Of a stretch of DNA of 26,913 nucleotides, positions 1-6,687 are shown piece after piece. The position numbers were made by a program, and so were the translations under genes. Under the pieces are notes generated by a model. The model was not told the origin of the DNA. It saw nothing but the letters and a program-made list of their open reading frames with translations, and did no database searches. The DNA is from Duncaniella sp. (lineage in GTDB: Bacteria > Bacteroidota > Bacteroidia > Bacteroidales > Muribaculaceae), in the NCBI GenBank assembly GCA_029052375.1, contig JAIDJD010000019.1, positions 1 through 26,913 of the forward strand, given 5' to 3'. The stretch's first letter is position 1. Every line of letters starts with the position of its first letter.

Positions 1-1941
1 CCGCGCCTCGCCGGCGGCGACGGCGCGTCTCTCTCGGAGGAGACCTTCCTCTTCGATGGCGAGAACGCGCTGATGAGCGTCAAGGGTGACTCGTTCACGT
101 TCACCCCCCTTGTGCTCGGAGGCCCTCTGCGCGCCGGCATCCCCTCGGGGCTCTTCGGCAAGCGTTCTATCCGCTTCCTGCTCAACGAGAGGACCCGCCA
201 GAAAGTCAACGCCCGGCGCCCGACCATAGACCAGCTCCGCACCATGTGGAAGGAGGTCGAGGAGTCGCTCTTCGGCTCCGGCCTCGACACCCGCTCTGCC
301 AGCTCGGGCATCACGCCTGACGTCGGCGACATCGTGGACATCGTGGTCGAGAGCAAGGTGCCCGGCCGCCTCTACGAGTATCGTGCCCGCATAGTCAGCG
401 AGGGCATATCGGGCGAGGGCATCATCACCCCCCACGACATCGTGGCCTATCCCATCAATCCCGGCATAGAGGCTTTCCGCGAGCCCGGCACGGGCTATCC
501 CTGCATCTACCGCGCCCGCGTCGAGGAGCGCAACGATGCCACGGGCGAGCTGAGGTTCTCGATGCGCTCGCTCATACACAATTACCTCTCCGAGACGCTC
601 TCTGTCGGCGACGAGGGCCTTGTCCAGGTGACGATGGTCAACCCCAAGGGCTATGTCTGCATCTCGGAGGGCGGATTCTCGCTCTCGTTCCCGAAGTGTG
701 GCGAAGACCTCAGGCTCAACGATTTCTGTGTGGTGAGGCTTGAGGACATCTATCCCAACGGAGAGATACGCGCCTCGTTTGTCGACTATCCGGGCGAGGA
801 AGACAAGCCCTTCAGCCAGAACAGTGCCTTCAAGTATCTGCTCCAGGACTACTGTGCAGACCGCTATCTCTATCCCGAGGAGCTCGACGACACCTCGGCC
901 GAGGAGGAGTCTCTCGAGAAAGCCCGTTCGGCCCAGAACTTCATAGGCGCCGAGCGTATGCGCGAGCTGATACACCTCATAGACCGCGAGGGCATGATGC
1001 AGACAGACCACATACTCACCTACAACTATCTGGCCGTGGGCCGCATCATGTCGCGCCTGCTGGGCGACTCACAGCTGGCGGCCTACTTCTACAACCGCAT
1101 GGAGCTGGTCCGCACCATCACCAGCTTTGGCGACACAGGCAAGATAGACGACGACACCCTGATGCGCCTCCTGGGCGACAACCGCGACTTCATGTCTACC
1201 TATCCCGACATCGAGGCGCGCCTCACGCAGCTCCGCCTCATCAACCGTCTCGACAAGCCTGTCAAGACCGAGAGCTGGATATGGGATGTGGCCAACCATC
1301 ACCCGGACGCCAGGACTTCGGCCCTCGCGCGCCTTGTGGTCAGCTACAATATGCTCGAGCACGCCAACCTCTATGAGGTGCGCCGCGCGCTCAAGCGCAA
1401 GATATACCAGCTGATGGAGCTTAAGGTACAGCTCCCGGACACGCTCAAGGTGGCCGAGGAAGACCAGTACACCGAGCTGAAGACGTCGCTCTTCTATCCC
1501 GCGGGCAACCGTATGCAGCCCAACGAGCAGATACAGATTACGGAGATTCTGCGCGTCATCTCGAGCTTCCTCAACGCCAGCGGCGGCCGCCTCTACATAG
1601 GCGTGGCCGACAACGGGTATGCCTCGGGCCTGGACGAAGACTTCACATATCTCAACAAGGGATACTCGAGCTATGACCTCGCGACGGTCAAAGACCGCTT
1701 TGACCGCCGCCTGCGCGATGCTGTCCACAACCGCATGGGACGTGTGGCCAACAGCAAGATATCGACGGAGTTCGAGCTGGTGGGAGACCGCGTGATATAC
1801 CGTGTCGACATCGACCCCTCGTCAGAGGTGGCTCTCGTCGACGGCGTGGCTTACGAGCGCCAGGGCAAGTCCAAGTGGATGATTCCCGCCGCAGACCTTG
1901 CCAAGTTCCGCGAGCAGCGTTCCAAGCTGGCCGAGATCTGA
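1..1941 (+). CDS. Large protein with C-terminal AlbA_2 (Schlafen-type) domain, 5' end outside the window
   Basis: The reading frame is open from base 1, so the gene starts upstream; the ATG at 73 is only the first internal Met. About 646 residues are visible. The first half is rich in short beta-strand patterns that look like three or four successive OB/S1-like barrels (segments beginning VGDIVDIVVESK, GYPCIYRARVEE, GDEGLVQVTMVN and NDFCVVRLEDIY); a nucleic-acid-binding role for these is inference. The middle is probably helical. From about base 1455 the sequence YTELKTSLFYPAG, followed by ITEILRVISSFLNASGGRLYIGVADNG, matches the AlbA_2 / divergent AAA-4 pattern (acidic residue, then ALANTxGGxLxIGVxDxG). 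Such proteins are often annotated as ATP-binding or RNA-binding. The exact function is unknown. It converges on the next gene with a 13-bp gap. Confidence 0.8.
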   Translation, partial: PRLAGGDGASLSEETFLFDGENALMSVKGDSFTFTPLVLGGPLRAGIPSGLFGKRSIRFLLNERTRQKVNARRPTIDQLRTMWKEVEESLFGSGLDTRSASSGITPDVGDIVDIVVESKVPGRLYEYRARIVSEGISGEGIITPHDIVAYPINPGIEAFREPGTGYPCIYRARVEERNDATGELRFSMRSLIHNYLSETLSVGDEGLVQVTMVNPKGYVCISEGGFSLSFPKCGEDLRLNDFCVVRLEDIYPNGEIRASFVDYPGEEDKPFSQNSAFKYLLQDYCADRYLYPEELDDTSAEEESLEKARSAQNFIGAERMRELIHLIDREGMMQTDHILTYNYLAVGRIMSRLLGDSQLAAYFYNRMELVRTITSFGDTGKIDDDTLMRLLGDNRDFMSTYPDIEARLTQLRLINRLDKPVKTESWIWDVANHHPDARTSALARLVVSYNMLEHANLYEVRRALKRKIYQLMELKVQLPDTLKVAEEDQYTELKTSLFYPAGNRMQPNEQIQITEILRVISSFLNASGGRLYIGVADNGYASGLDEDFTYLNKGYSSYDLATVKDRFDRRLRDAVHNRMGRVANSKISTEFELVGDRVIYRVDIDPSSEVALVDGVAYERQGKSKWMIPAADLAKFREQRSKLAEI

Positions 1942-1954
1942 GCGCGGGCCTGCC

Positions 1955-2926
1955 TCAAAGCATTGTGACATTGTATTTGCGCAGCATGGCCATGGGGTGG
2001 TAAGACTCCTTGGCGGCGCGCAGTCCCGGGTCGCCTGTATCTTCCTCGCGGTTGATGCAGGCGATCTCTCTGTGGCGCCTGCACATCAGCTCGGCGAACA
2101 TCTTGTTGATGGTCTCGCCGGCGCCGCTGACGGAGTGGTCCATCTTCTCGATATGCACGTAGAGCGTGTCTGCGGCCACCTCGCCTATGGCAAAGGCCAC
2201 GATGCGCCTGTCGGGCCCGACGGTCAGGACGGCGCCCTCGAAAGGGTAGCTCTCCAGGTGGTCGAGCACGTCGAGCACCTGCTGGCGCTCGATGTCTGCG
2301 AGGGCGGGCTTGGACAGTGGCAGGCGGCAGGCGTGGTAGAATTCCTTGACGGCCTCGATGTTGTCCTGGCTGATGGGCGTCAGCTCCCGGTCGGGATGCT
2401 CGGCCATGAAGCGGTTGACGTGGTTGCGCTTCTTGCTCAGCTTCTTGCCTGTGAGGGTTGCGAGGGCTTCGGCCGAGTATAGATAGTCCTGCCAGTCTTC
2501 GAGGAGGGTCGTCTCGGCGGCGCCGAGGGCGCGCAGCGCGGCCACTTTCTCTTCGGGCACGGCCGAGAAGGTCAGCGGCATGGCGCCGTTGGCCCGGCAG
2601 TAATCCTTGAGCACCCTGACGGCGCGCCCGAGCGGCATAGGCCCCACCGGGAACGAGAAGGCCGGGCGTGTGACGTCGTCCTCGGTGACCCCCTTGACAA
2701 ACAGGGTGTCCTCGAGAATGGCGTAGGAATAGCTGAAGTATTCGGCCCACATCATCAGGCCGCCTATGGTGAAGTCGCAGGTGCGTACGCCGCCGAGGGG
2801 CAGAAACCGTCTCAAGACGGGGATATCGTCGAGCCCCATAGGCTTGAATCTCAGCCTTTCGGCTGTTGTCCGCGGGCGCGGTATGGCGGCGGTCTCGTAG
2901 AGACGTGAGGGAGATGAGGGTGTCAT
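1955..2926 (-). CDS. DUF2156 protein (phosphatidylglycerol lysyltransferase C-terminal-like, GNAT fold)
   Basis: A 323-residue soluble protein with no signal peptide or membrane span. The core runs from LRFKPMGLDDIPVLRRFLP to the C-terminus and contains TIGGLMMWAEYFSYSYAI, then GKKLSKKRNHVNRF and AYREDGP-like acceptor-side elements typical of the DUF2156/LPG_synthase_C family. This is the tandem GNAT-like domain that, in MprF, transfers amino acids from tRNA to phosphatidylglycerol. Here it stands alone without the membrane part, so the substrate is unknown. The KKxxxKRNHxNRF segment and the late REEDTGDPGLRAAKESYHP segment are the most conserved-looking parts. The first 25 residues are low in similarity to the family; the Met at 2839 is a possible later start but would cut the first strand. 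No clear promoter is visible; a hairpin separates it from the upstream pectate lyase gene. Confidence 0.8.
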   Translation of the reverse strand: MTPSSPSRLYETAAIPRPRTTAERLRFKPMGLDDIPVLRRFLPLGGVRTCDFTIGGLMMWAEYFSYSYAILEDTLFVKGVTEDDVTRPAFSFPVGPMPLGRAVRVLKDYCRANGAMPLTFSAVPEEKVAALRALGAAETTLLEDWQDYLYSAEALATLTGKKLSKKRNHVNRFMAEHPDRELTPISQDNIEAVKEFYHACRLPLSKPALADIERQQVLDVLDHLESYPFEGAVLTVGPDRRIVAFAIGEVAADTLYVHIEKMDHSVSGAGETINKMFAELMCRRHREIACINREEDTGDPGLRAAKESYHPMAMLRKYNVTML

Positions 2927-2989
2927 GGCGTTGGGTGTTGGATGGATTGTCGTTCTGTTTCTCTTTATCTCACCTATATCAACGCCAAT

Positions 2990-3027
2990 CCCCCCGCCGA
3001 TGTTCGTTTCAGGACATCGGCGGGGGG
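2990..3027 (-). terminator. Perfect 14-bp stem hairpin after the pectate lyase gene
   Basis: The left arm 2990-3003 (CCCCCCGCCGATGT) is exactly complementary to 3014-3027, with a 10-nt loop. It lies 35 bp after the stop of the PL1 gene and before the DUF2156 gene, both on the minus strand. No good T-run follows on either strand, so it may be an mRNA 3'-end stabiliser or a non-canonical terminator. Confidence 0.6.
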
Positions 3028-3061
3028 GCTGTATTCAGGGTTGAGCCTCAGAGGGCTTTCG

Positions 3062-5320
3062 TTATTTTACAAGAAACTTCTTGCCTCCGCGTATGTATAT
3101 GCCGGGGGCGAGGGTGTCGGTATCGGTCATCTCCATGCCCATGATGTTGAAGACGCGGGTGTCCCCGTTCTCCTCTCCGGGGGCTATGATGTCGGGCAGG
3201 GCCGACGAGTCAGAGCCGTAGAGGTTCATGGACATATAGCATATCAGGCCCGAGAGACGGAAGGGGATAGAGCCGGTGACAGGCGAGGGAAACTTGACGG
3301 TGTAGGTCTTCTTGACAAATGTCGACTCCTTGCCGGGGAAGAGGAGGTCTTCGCGGGGCTGGCCGTTGAGGTCTTCGAAGCTGCAGTCAGAGTTGGCGTA
3401 GTGTGAGTAGCCGGTAAGCTCTACCTTGCTGACGCTCTTGCCTTCGGGGATGTTGATGGCAAAGTTTACCGATGCGTTGTAGCGGATGGTGAGGTCTTCG
3501 CCGGTGGCATATGTGCGCTTCTTGTCGTTCGAGACGGTGAAGCCGTCTGCGAAGGCCCATGTGGAGGCGTCGGGCGAGTTGAGGTACGTCAACGAGTTGA
3601 TGGCATACTCGGTGAGGCCGTCGTCCACATACTCGGGCAGCTCTACGCCGGGGTCAGACGACTCGAGGTTGCCTGTGAGCATCTTGCCGCCCTCGTTCTG
3701 GGCCGCGATGATGTGCTCGACGAGCGAGTTGAGGTAGTTCTCGAGGTTGGTGTATCCGTTCGAGGCTTTCTTGGCGCCGTCCTTGGGGTCGGCGGGGTCG
3801 AGGCTGTTCTCGCTCTCCCATGCGTCGGGCATACCGTCGCCGTCAGAGTCTTTGGGGGCCTCTGTGGAGTTGAGCACGGGCCATCCCTTGCTGCCGTCGG
3901 GATATGTCACCTGATTCTGGTTGTCGATGATGCCGTTGGAGCCGAACGAGCCTCTGCCCGCGCGGACGTCGTCGGTGACTATCACGTCGTATGCGTCGCG
4001 CTTGAGCGATGTCCCGGCATAGTCGAGCACACGCTCGTAGGCGTCCTGGGCCGAGTGGGTAGTGGTGTAGACGTAGTCTATGGGGGTGTCGAGCTTGATA
4101 GAGCGCTTGATGTCGTCGCTCCATATATTGTCGTTGGACGAGGGTGTTATCTGCGAGTATATGCCAGTGGTCCAGTTGTCGGCAGACACCTGTGCGTCCG
4201 AGGGGTTGTAGTTGCCGTCCACGTAGAGTGTGCCCCACTTGTGGAGCATCGGCTTCCATCCGTTCCACGCTACGGTGACGGGCTTGCCCTCGTAGTCTAT
4301 GGTGTTGGACTCCATGTCTATGGTGTAGCTCTTGCCGGCTACGACGATGCGGTTGTGGCCGGTGGCGCCGCCCACGCGCGAGATGCTTATCTGGTTGGTG
4401 TTGTAGCTGGTGCCTGCCACCTTGTTGAAGTTGGCTATGGTGCCGCTCTTGTCAAAGCAGTAGTCGAGGGTGCGGATGCCGATGCCGGCTATGCGGCTCT
4501 TGCGCGAGTTGCCTGTGGGGCCGGGCTTGTAGTAGTTGTTCACCATGTTGACGTTCATGCCCTCGCCTCCGTAACATCCGTTGCTGCCGTAGTTGAAGAT
4601 GACGTTGTTGCGGAAGTCCATCTGCTCCTCGGTCTGTGTGCCGGGGCGCGGGCCGAGGCGCGGTGTGCGCGATGTATGGTTGGCCACAAGGTTGTGGTGA
4701 TAGCTTGCGCGGCGTCCGCCCCAGTTGCCTCCGTAGCCGTGCGAGCCCTTGGCGTGGCCGGCGTTGGTCAGCGAGTGCGTGGCTATGCACCACTGCACGG
4801 TGATGTCCGTGGAGCCGTAGACAGAGAGACACTCGTCGATGCTCCAGCTGACAGAACAGTGGTCTATGATGATGTTGGACTGGTCCATGCCGCCGAGGCC
4901 GTCGCCTTCGTGGAAGGCCACCTGGTTGTTGCCGAGGCGGAAGCGGACAAAGCGGATGATGACGTTCGAGGCCTTGATGGTGAAGGGATAGTCTGCCACG
5001 CAGATGCCGTCGCCGGGAGCGGTCTGGCCTGCTATGGTGATGTCGCCGTTCTGTATGGCAAGCTCGGAGTTGAGGAATATGGTGCCGGAGACGTCGAAGA
5101 CGATGGTGCGCTTGCCCTTCTGGCTGACGGCGTGGCGCAGCGAGCCGGGCTGGTTGTTGTCCTCGAGGGTGGTGACGTGATAGACTGAGCCGCCGCGGCC
5201 GCCGGTGGTCATGCGGCCATAGCCTTCAGCGCCGGGAAATGCCTCGCGCTGGGCGCTCGCCGGTATCCACGCAGTCAGTCCGAGGACGACAAGGAGGATG
5301 GAGAGTAAAGTTCGGTTCAT
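3062..5320 (-). CDS. Secreted pectate lyase, polysaccharide lyase family 1, with C-terminal sorting-like tail
   Basis: A 752-residue protein with a clear signal peptide (MNRTLLSILLVVLGLTAWIP, probable cut after ASAQ). The catalytic right-handed beta-helix spans about residues 25-430 and opens with EAFPGAEGYGRMTTGGRGG, a pattern typical of Bacteroidetes PL1 pectate lyases; inside it are the stacked turns SNIIIDHCSVSWSIDE and ASYHHNLVANHTSRTPRLGPRPG, where the family's calcium and arginine residues lie. Around residue 490 is a calcium-binding thrombospondin-like loop (DSDGDGMPDAWE). After a beta-rich module the protein ends with VFNIMGMEM and then LAPGIYIRGGKKFLVK, which resembles the type A C-terminal sorting domain of the type IX secretion system. 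It would cleave polygalacturonan by beta-elimination. It stands alone, with no SusC/D or other pectin genes near it, and has its own promoter beside the DnaA-box-like array. Confidence 0.88.
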   Translation of the reverse strand: MNRTLLSILLVVLGLTAWIPASAQREAFPGAEGYGRMTTGGRGGSVYHVTTLEDNNQPGSLRHAVSQKGKRTIVFDVSGTIFLNSELAIQNGDITIAGQTAPGDGICVADYPFTIKASNVIIRFVRFRLGNNQVAFHEGDGLGGMDQSNIIIDHCSVSWSIDECLSVYGSTDITVQWCIATHSLTNAGHAKGSHGYGGNWGGRRASYHHNLVANHTSRTPRLGPRPGTQTEEQMDFRNNVIFNYGSNGCYGGEGMNVNMVNNYYKPGPTGNSRKSRIAGIGIRTLDYCFDKSGTIANFNKVAGTSYNTNQISISRVGGATGHNRIVVAGKSYTIDMESNTIDYEGKPVTVAWNGWKPMLHKWGTLYVDGNYNPSDAQVSADNWTTGIYSQITPSSNDNIWSDDIKRSIKLDTPIDYVYTTTHSAQDAYERVLDYAGTSLKRDAYDVIVTDDVRAGRGSFGSNGIIDNQNQVTYPDGSKGWPVLNSTEAPKDSDGDGMPDAWESENSLDPADPKDGAKKASNGYTNLENYLNSLVEHIIAAQNEGGKMLTGNLESSDPGVELPEYVDDGLTEYAINSLTYLNSPDASTWAFADGFTVSNDKKRTYATGEDLTIRYNASVNFAINIPEGKSVSKVELTGYSHYANSDCSFEDLNGQPREDLLFPGKESTFVKKTYTVKFPSPVTGSIPFRLSGLICYMSMNLYGSDSSALPDIIAPGEENGDTRVFNIMGMEMTDTDTLAPGIYIRGGKKFLVK

Positions 5321-5376
5321 GGTTTATGAGGTTAATGTAATATATAAGATAACTTAGGTAGGTTTCTTCAATCGTG

Positions 5377-5407
5377 CAAATATATGAATTTTATATGATA
5401 CTGCAAA
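5377..5407 (-). promoter_or_regulatory. Probable promoter of the pectate lyase gene
   Basis: On the minus strand TATATTTG (5384-5377) fits the Bacteroidetes -7 consensus TAnnTTTG, and TTTG at 5407-5404 sits 19 bp upstream as the -33 element. Transcription would start near 5370, giving a leader of about 50 nt. The -33 element ends only 6 bp from the first 9-mer of the DnaA-box-like array. Confidence 0.6.
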
Positions 5408-5413
5408 CAAAAG

Positions 5414-5617
5414 TTATTAACATCGCAGGAAAAAGTTATTAACATCGCAGGAAAAAGTTATTAACATAGTTATCTACACTGTTATTTACATTCTGAGGCT
5501 GTTTATTGACATTCCAGACTCTGTTATCAACATATTTTGCCGAGTTATTGACACTATCCATGAGTTATCAACACTGTGTATGTAAATATCTACAGGTTTT
5601 CAACAAAGTTATTAACA
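5414..5617 (+). other. Phased array of DnaA-box-like 9-mers, candidate replication origin (oriC)
   Basis: Ten exact matches to TTAT(T/C)NACA lie on the plus strand, starting at 5414, 5436, 5458, 5470, 5482, 5503, 5524, 5545, 5565 and 5609. Looser copies are ATATCTACA at 5586 and TTTTCAACA at 5597. Apart from the extra copies at 5470 and 5597, the starts step by 20-24 bp, close to two helical turns. The first three sit in a 22-bp direct repeat. The DnaA box consensus is TTATNCACA; TTATCAACA and TTATTAACA are close variants. The stretch GTTTTCAACAAAGTTATTAACA-like at 5596-5617 resembles origin sequences I know from Bacteroidetes. An AT-rich flank (5321-5413) could be the unwinding element. No dnaA or rep gene is in the window. 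An iteron-type origin or a transcription-factor array are the alternatives. Confidence 0.62.
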
Positions 5618-5651
5618 TCCACGTGTTGACGAACTGCAACCCGGTTTAAAA

Positions 5652-5678
5652 CCCCAAATACCCCAACCATCCCCACCC
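5652..5678 (-). other. Potential G-quadruplex motif next to the DnaA-box-like array
   Basis: The minus strand carries four G-runs: GGG, then GGGG after a 1-nt loop, GGGG after 6 nt and GGGG after 5 nt. This satisfies the usual G3+N1-7 rule. It lies 35 bp to the right of the last 9-mer of the array. Folding and function are inference. Confidence 0.45.
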
Positions 5679-5764
5679 GTCAAGGGTTATAAGGTAAATT
5701 GAGCGTTGGTTGACAGGCATGGCAATTCTCAATTCGACTAATACCTGACTTTACTATATATTCC

Positions 5765-5804
5765 AATGCGCCTCTCAGGCATCACCTGGGAGGCGCATTT
5801 TTGT
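5765..5804 (+). terminator. Rho-independent terminator with no coding gene upstream
   Basis: Arms 5765-5779 and 5785-5799 form a 15-bp stem with one G-T pair around a 5-nt loop, followed by a T-run on the plus strand (5798-5802). The only plus-strand sequence upstream is the origin-like region, so the transcript it ends is unknown. On the minus strand there is no T-run. Confidence 0.55.
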
Positions 5805-5848
5805 ACGGCATCCGCTTGCCGTGCAGTCATTGCTTGTTGCCAACCACC

Positions 5849-5964
5849 CATGACGCGGGCGCAATGTATTGCGCCCCTACATTGTAGTCGTCTGGCATAC
5901 AGGATATTGTCTTTTGTCGTTCTCGTCACCCGGTAGGGGCGCAATACATTGCGCCCGCATCATG
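5849..5964. repeat. REPIN-like element: two inverted copies of a 32-bp palindromic unit
   Basis: Unit 1 (5849-5880) and unit 2 (5933-5964) are inverted copies of each other, identical except for one base; the 25 bp at 5856-5880 and 5933-5957 match perfectly. Each unit is itself nearly palindromic (GGGCGCAATGTATTGCGCCC, mismatched only at the centre). A 52-bp spacer separates them. This is the layout of REP doublets, mobilised elsewhere by RAYT transposases; no such gene is in the window. Similar GTAGGGGCGCAAT-type repeats are known to me from other gut Bacteroidetes. Confidence 0.7.
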
Positions 5965-5976
5965 ACAGGATGTACT

Positions 5977-5997
5977 CTCAGGGCCTCCGGCCCTGAG
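5977..5997. repeat. Short perfect hairpin of a different type
   Basis: CTCAGGGCC (5977-5985) pairs exactly with GGCCCTGAG (5989-5997) around TCC. There is no T-run, so it is unlikely to be a terminator. It lies 13 bp after the REPIN-like element and may be part of the same repeat cluster. Confidence 0.5.
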
Positions 5998-6095
5998 GTT
6001 TGCTAAACCAATGGCCACCAATCATCCACCGGTAAAATCCGCTGACCCGTTTTGTGTTGAATCTGTTGTGATGAATGTCTATTGTATAAACACTT

Positions 6096-6149
6096 CAACG
6101 ACCCGGAGGGGACTGTGCTGTCCTGCCCGGGCCGTTGTAGGCGTTTTTT
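6096..6149. terminator. Hairpin between the origin-like region and rpmE2, T-run on the plus strand
   Basis: Arms 6096-6106 and 6127-6137 pair at 10 of 11 positions, with further pairing inside (GGAC with GTCC). A six-T run at 6144-6149 follows on the plus strand. It probably also ends minus-strand rpmE2 transcription (58 bp past the stop), though the minus-strand T-run is poor. If it acts on the plus strand, the transcript it stops is unidentified. Confidence 0.5.
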
Positions 6150-6194
6150 GAAGCTTTTGAGCTAAAAATAGAATAATCTGTGGGAAGTCCCCGA

Positions 6195-6449
6195 TCACTT
6201 TTTGTGACGGTTGCCGTAGCGGCTCATGAACTTGTCGACGCGACCGGCGGTATCGACGAGCTTCTGCTTGCCGGTGAAGAAGGGGTGAGAGGACGAAGTG
6301 ATTTCAAGCTTCACGAGGGGATAGGTGACGCCGTCTACTTCGATAGTCTCCTTGGAAGCGACAGTGGAGCGGGTGATGAAGATTTCGTCATTGGACATAT
6401 CTTTGAACACCACTTCGCGATAGTTGGAGGGATGGATGTCTGCTTTCAT
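6195..6449 (-). CDS. rpmE2: 50S ribosomal protein L31, type B
   Basis: An 84-residue protein beginning MKADIHPSNYREVVFKDMSND and containing SSSHPFFTGKQKLVDTAGRVDKF, the family signature. It has no cysteine pairs, so it is the zinc-independent (type B) form that works in the large ribosomal subunit without bound zinc. The length is normal for the family. It stands alone with its own promoter. In many bacteria type B L31 replaces the zinc-containing form when zinc is scarce; in Bacteroidetes it is commonly the only L31, so no zinc regulation should be assumed, and I see no Zur-like site. Confidence 0.95.
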   Translation of the reverse strand: MKADIHPSNYREVVFKDMSNDEIFITRSTVASKETIEVDGVTYPLVKLEITSSSHPFFTGKQKLVDTAGRVDKFMSRYGNRHKK

Positions 6450-6522
6450 CGTTATGAGTTGCTGTATTGGGTTTTGGTTGAATGTATGCGTTGGTAGGAC
6501 GCGTCGATTCGTAATGGCGGTG

Positions 6523-6554
6523 CAAAGGTAGCGATTTTCTGCGACATACCCAAA
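6523..6554 (-). promoter_or_regulatory. Promoter of rpmE2
   Basis: The minus strand shows TACCTTTG (6530-6523) as the -7 element and TTTG (6554-6551) as the -33 element with 20 bp between them, a close fit to the Bacteroidetes sigma-A pattern. The leader would be about 65 nt. Confidence 0.7.
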
Positions 6555-6560
6555 TAATTT

Positions 6561-6687
6561 AGAATTTAAAATTTAGGATTGAGAATGGAGGATTGAGGAT
6601 TTAAGATTCAAGCTTAGAAGCTGCGGGGTATAAATCTCCACTGCCAATTCTCAATTTTAAATTCTCCATTCTCCATTCCCCATTCTC
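6561..6687. repeat. Inverted pair of degenerate heptamer repeats
   Basis: The left block (about 6562-6610) reads as 7-bp units such as GGATTGA, GAATGGA, GGATTGA and GGATTTA. The right block (about 6644-6687) is the complementary type: TCAATTT, TAAATTC, TCCATTC, TCCATTC, CCCATTC. A 13-bp stretch (6561-6573) is exactly complementary to 6653-6665, so the blocks can pair into a long stem. The right block runs into the stop codon of the fructokinase gene. It resembles short tandem heptamer repeats described in cyanobacteria and may end fructokinase transcription. Confidence 0.6.

Larger units (their letters stand above)
5805..6095. other. Non-coding stretch holding repeats only
   Basis: Apart from the REPIN-like element and the short hairpin I see no gene here. 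The 68-codon minus-strand frame across the repeats (5738-5944) has no recognisable protein features and is discounted. No tRNA-like cloverleaf was found by eye. Confidence 0.5.

Noticed and set aside
3713..5188. 491-codon open frame on the plus strand opposite the pectate lyase
   Set aside because: It is a shadow of the GC-rich real gene: composition is Val/Ala/Gly-rich without any motif, and the opposite strand encodes a clear PL1 enzyme.
5411..5466. Three 22-bp direct repeats considered as a CRISPR remnant
   Set aside because: Repeats are contiguous with no spacers, and the 9-mer core continues beyond them in degenerate form, which fits protein-binding boxes.
5321..6194. Search for tRNA, tmRNA or 6S RNA in the large gap
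   Set aside because: Only hairpins and repeats were seen by eye; no cloverleaf or known RNA signature could be supported.
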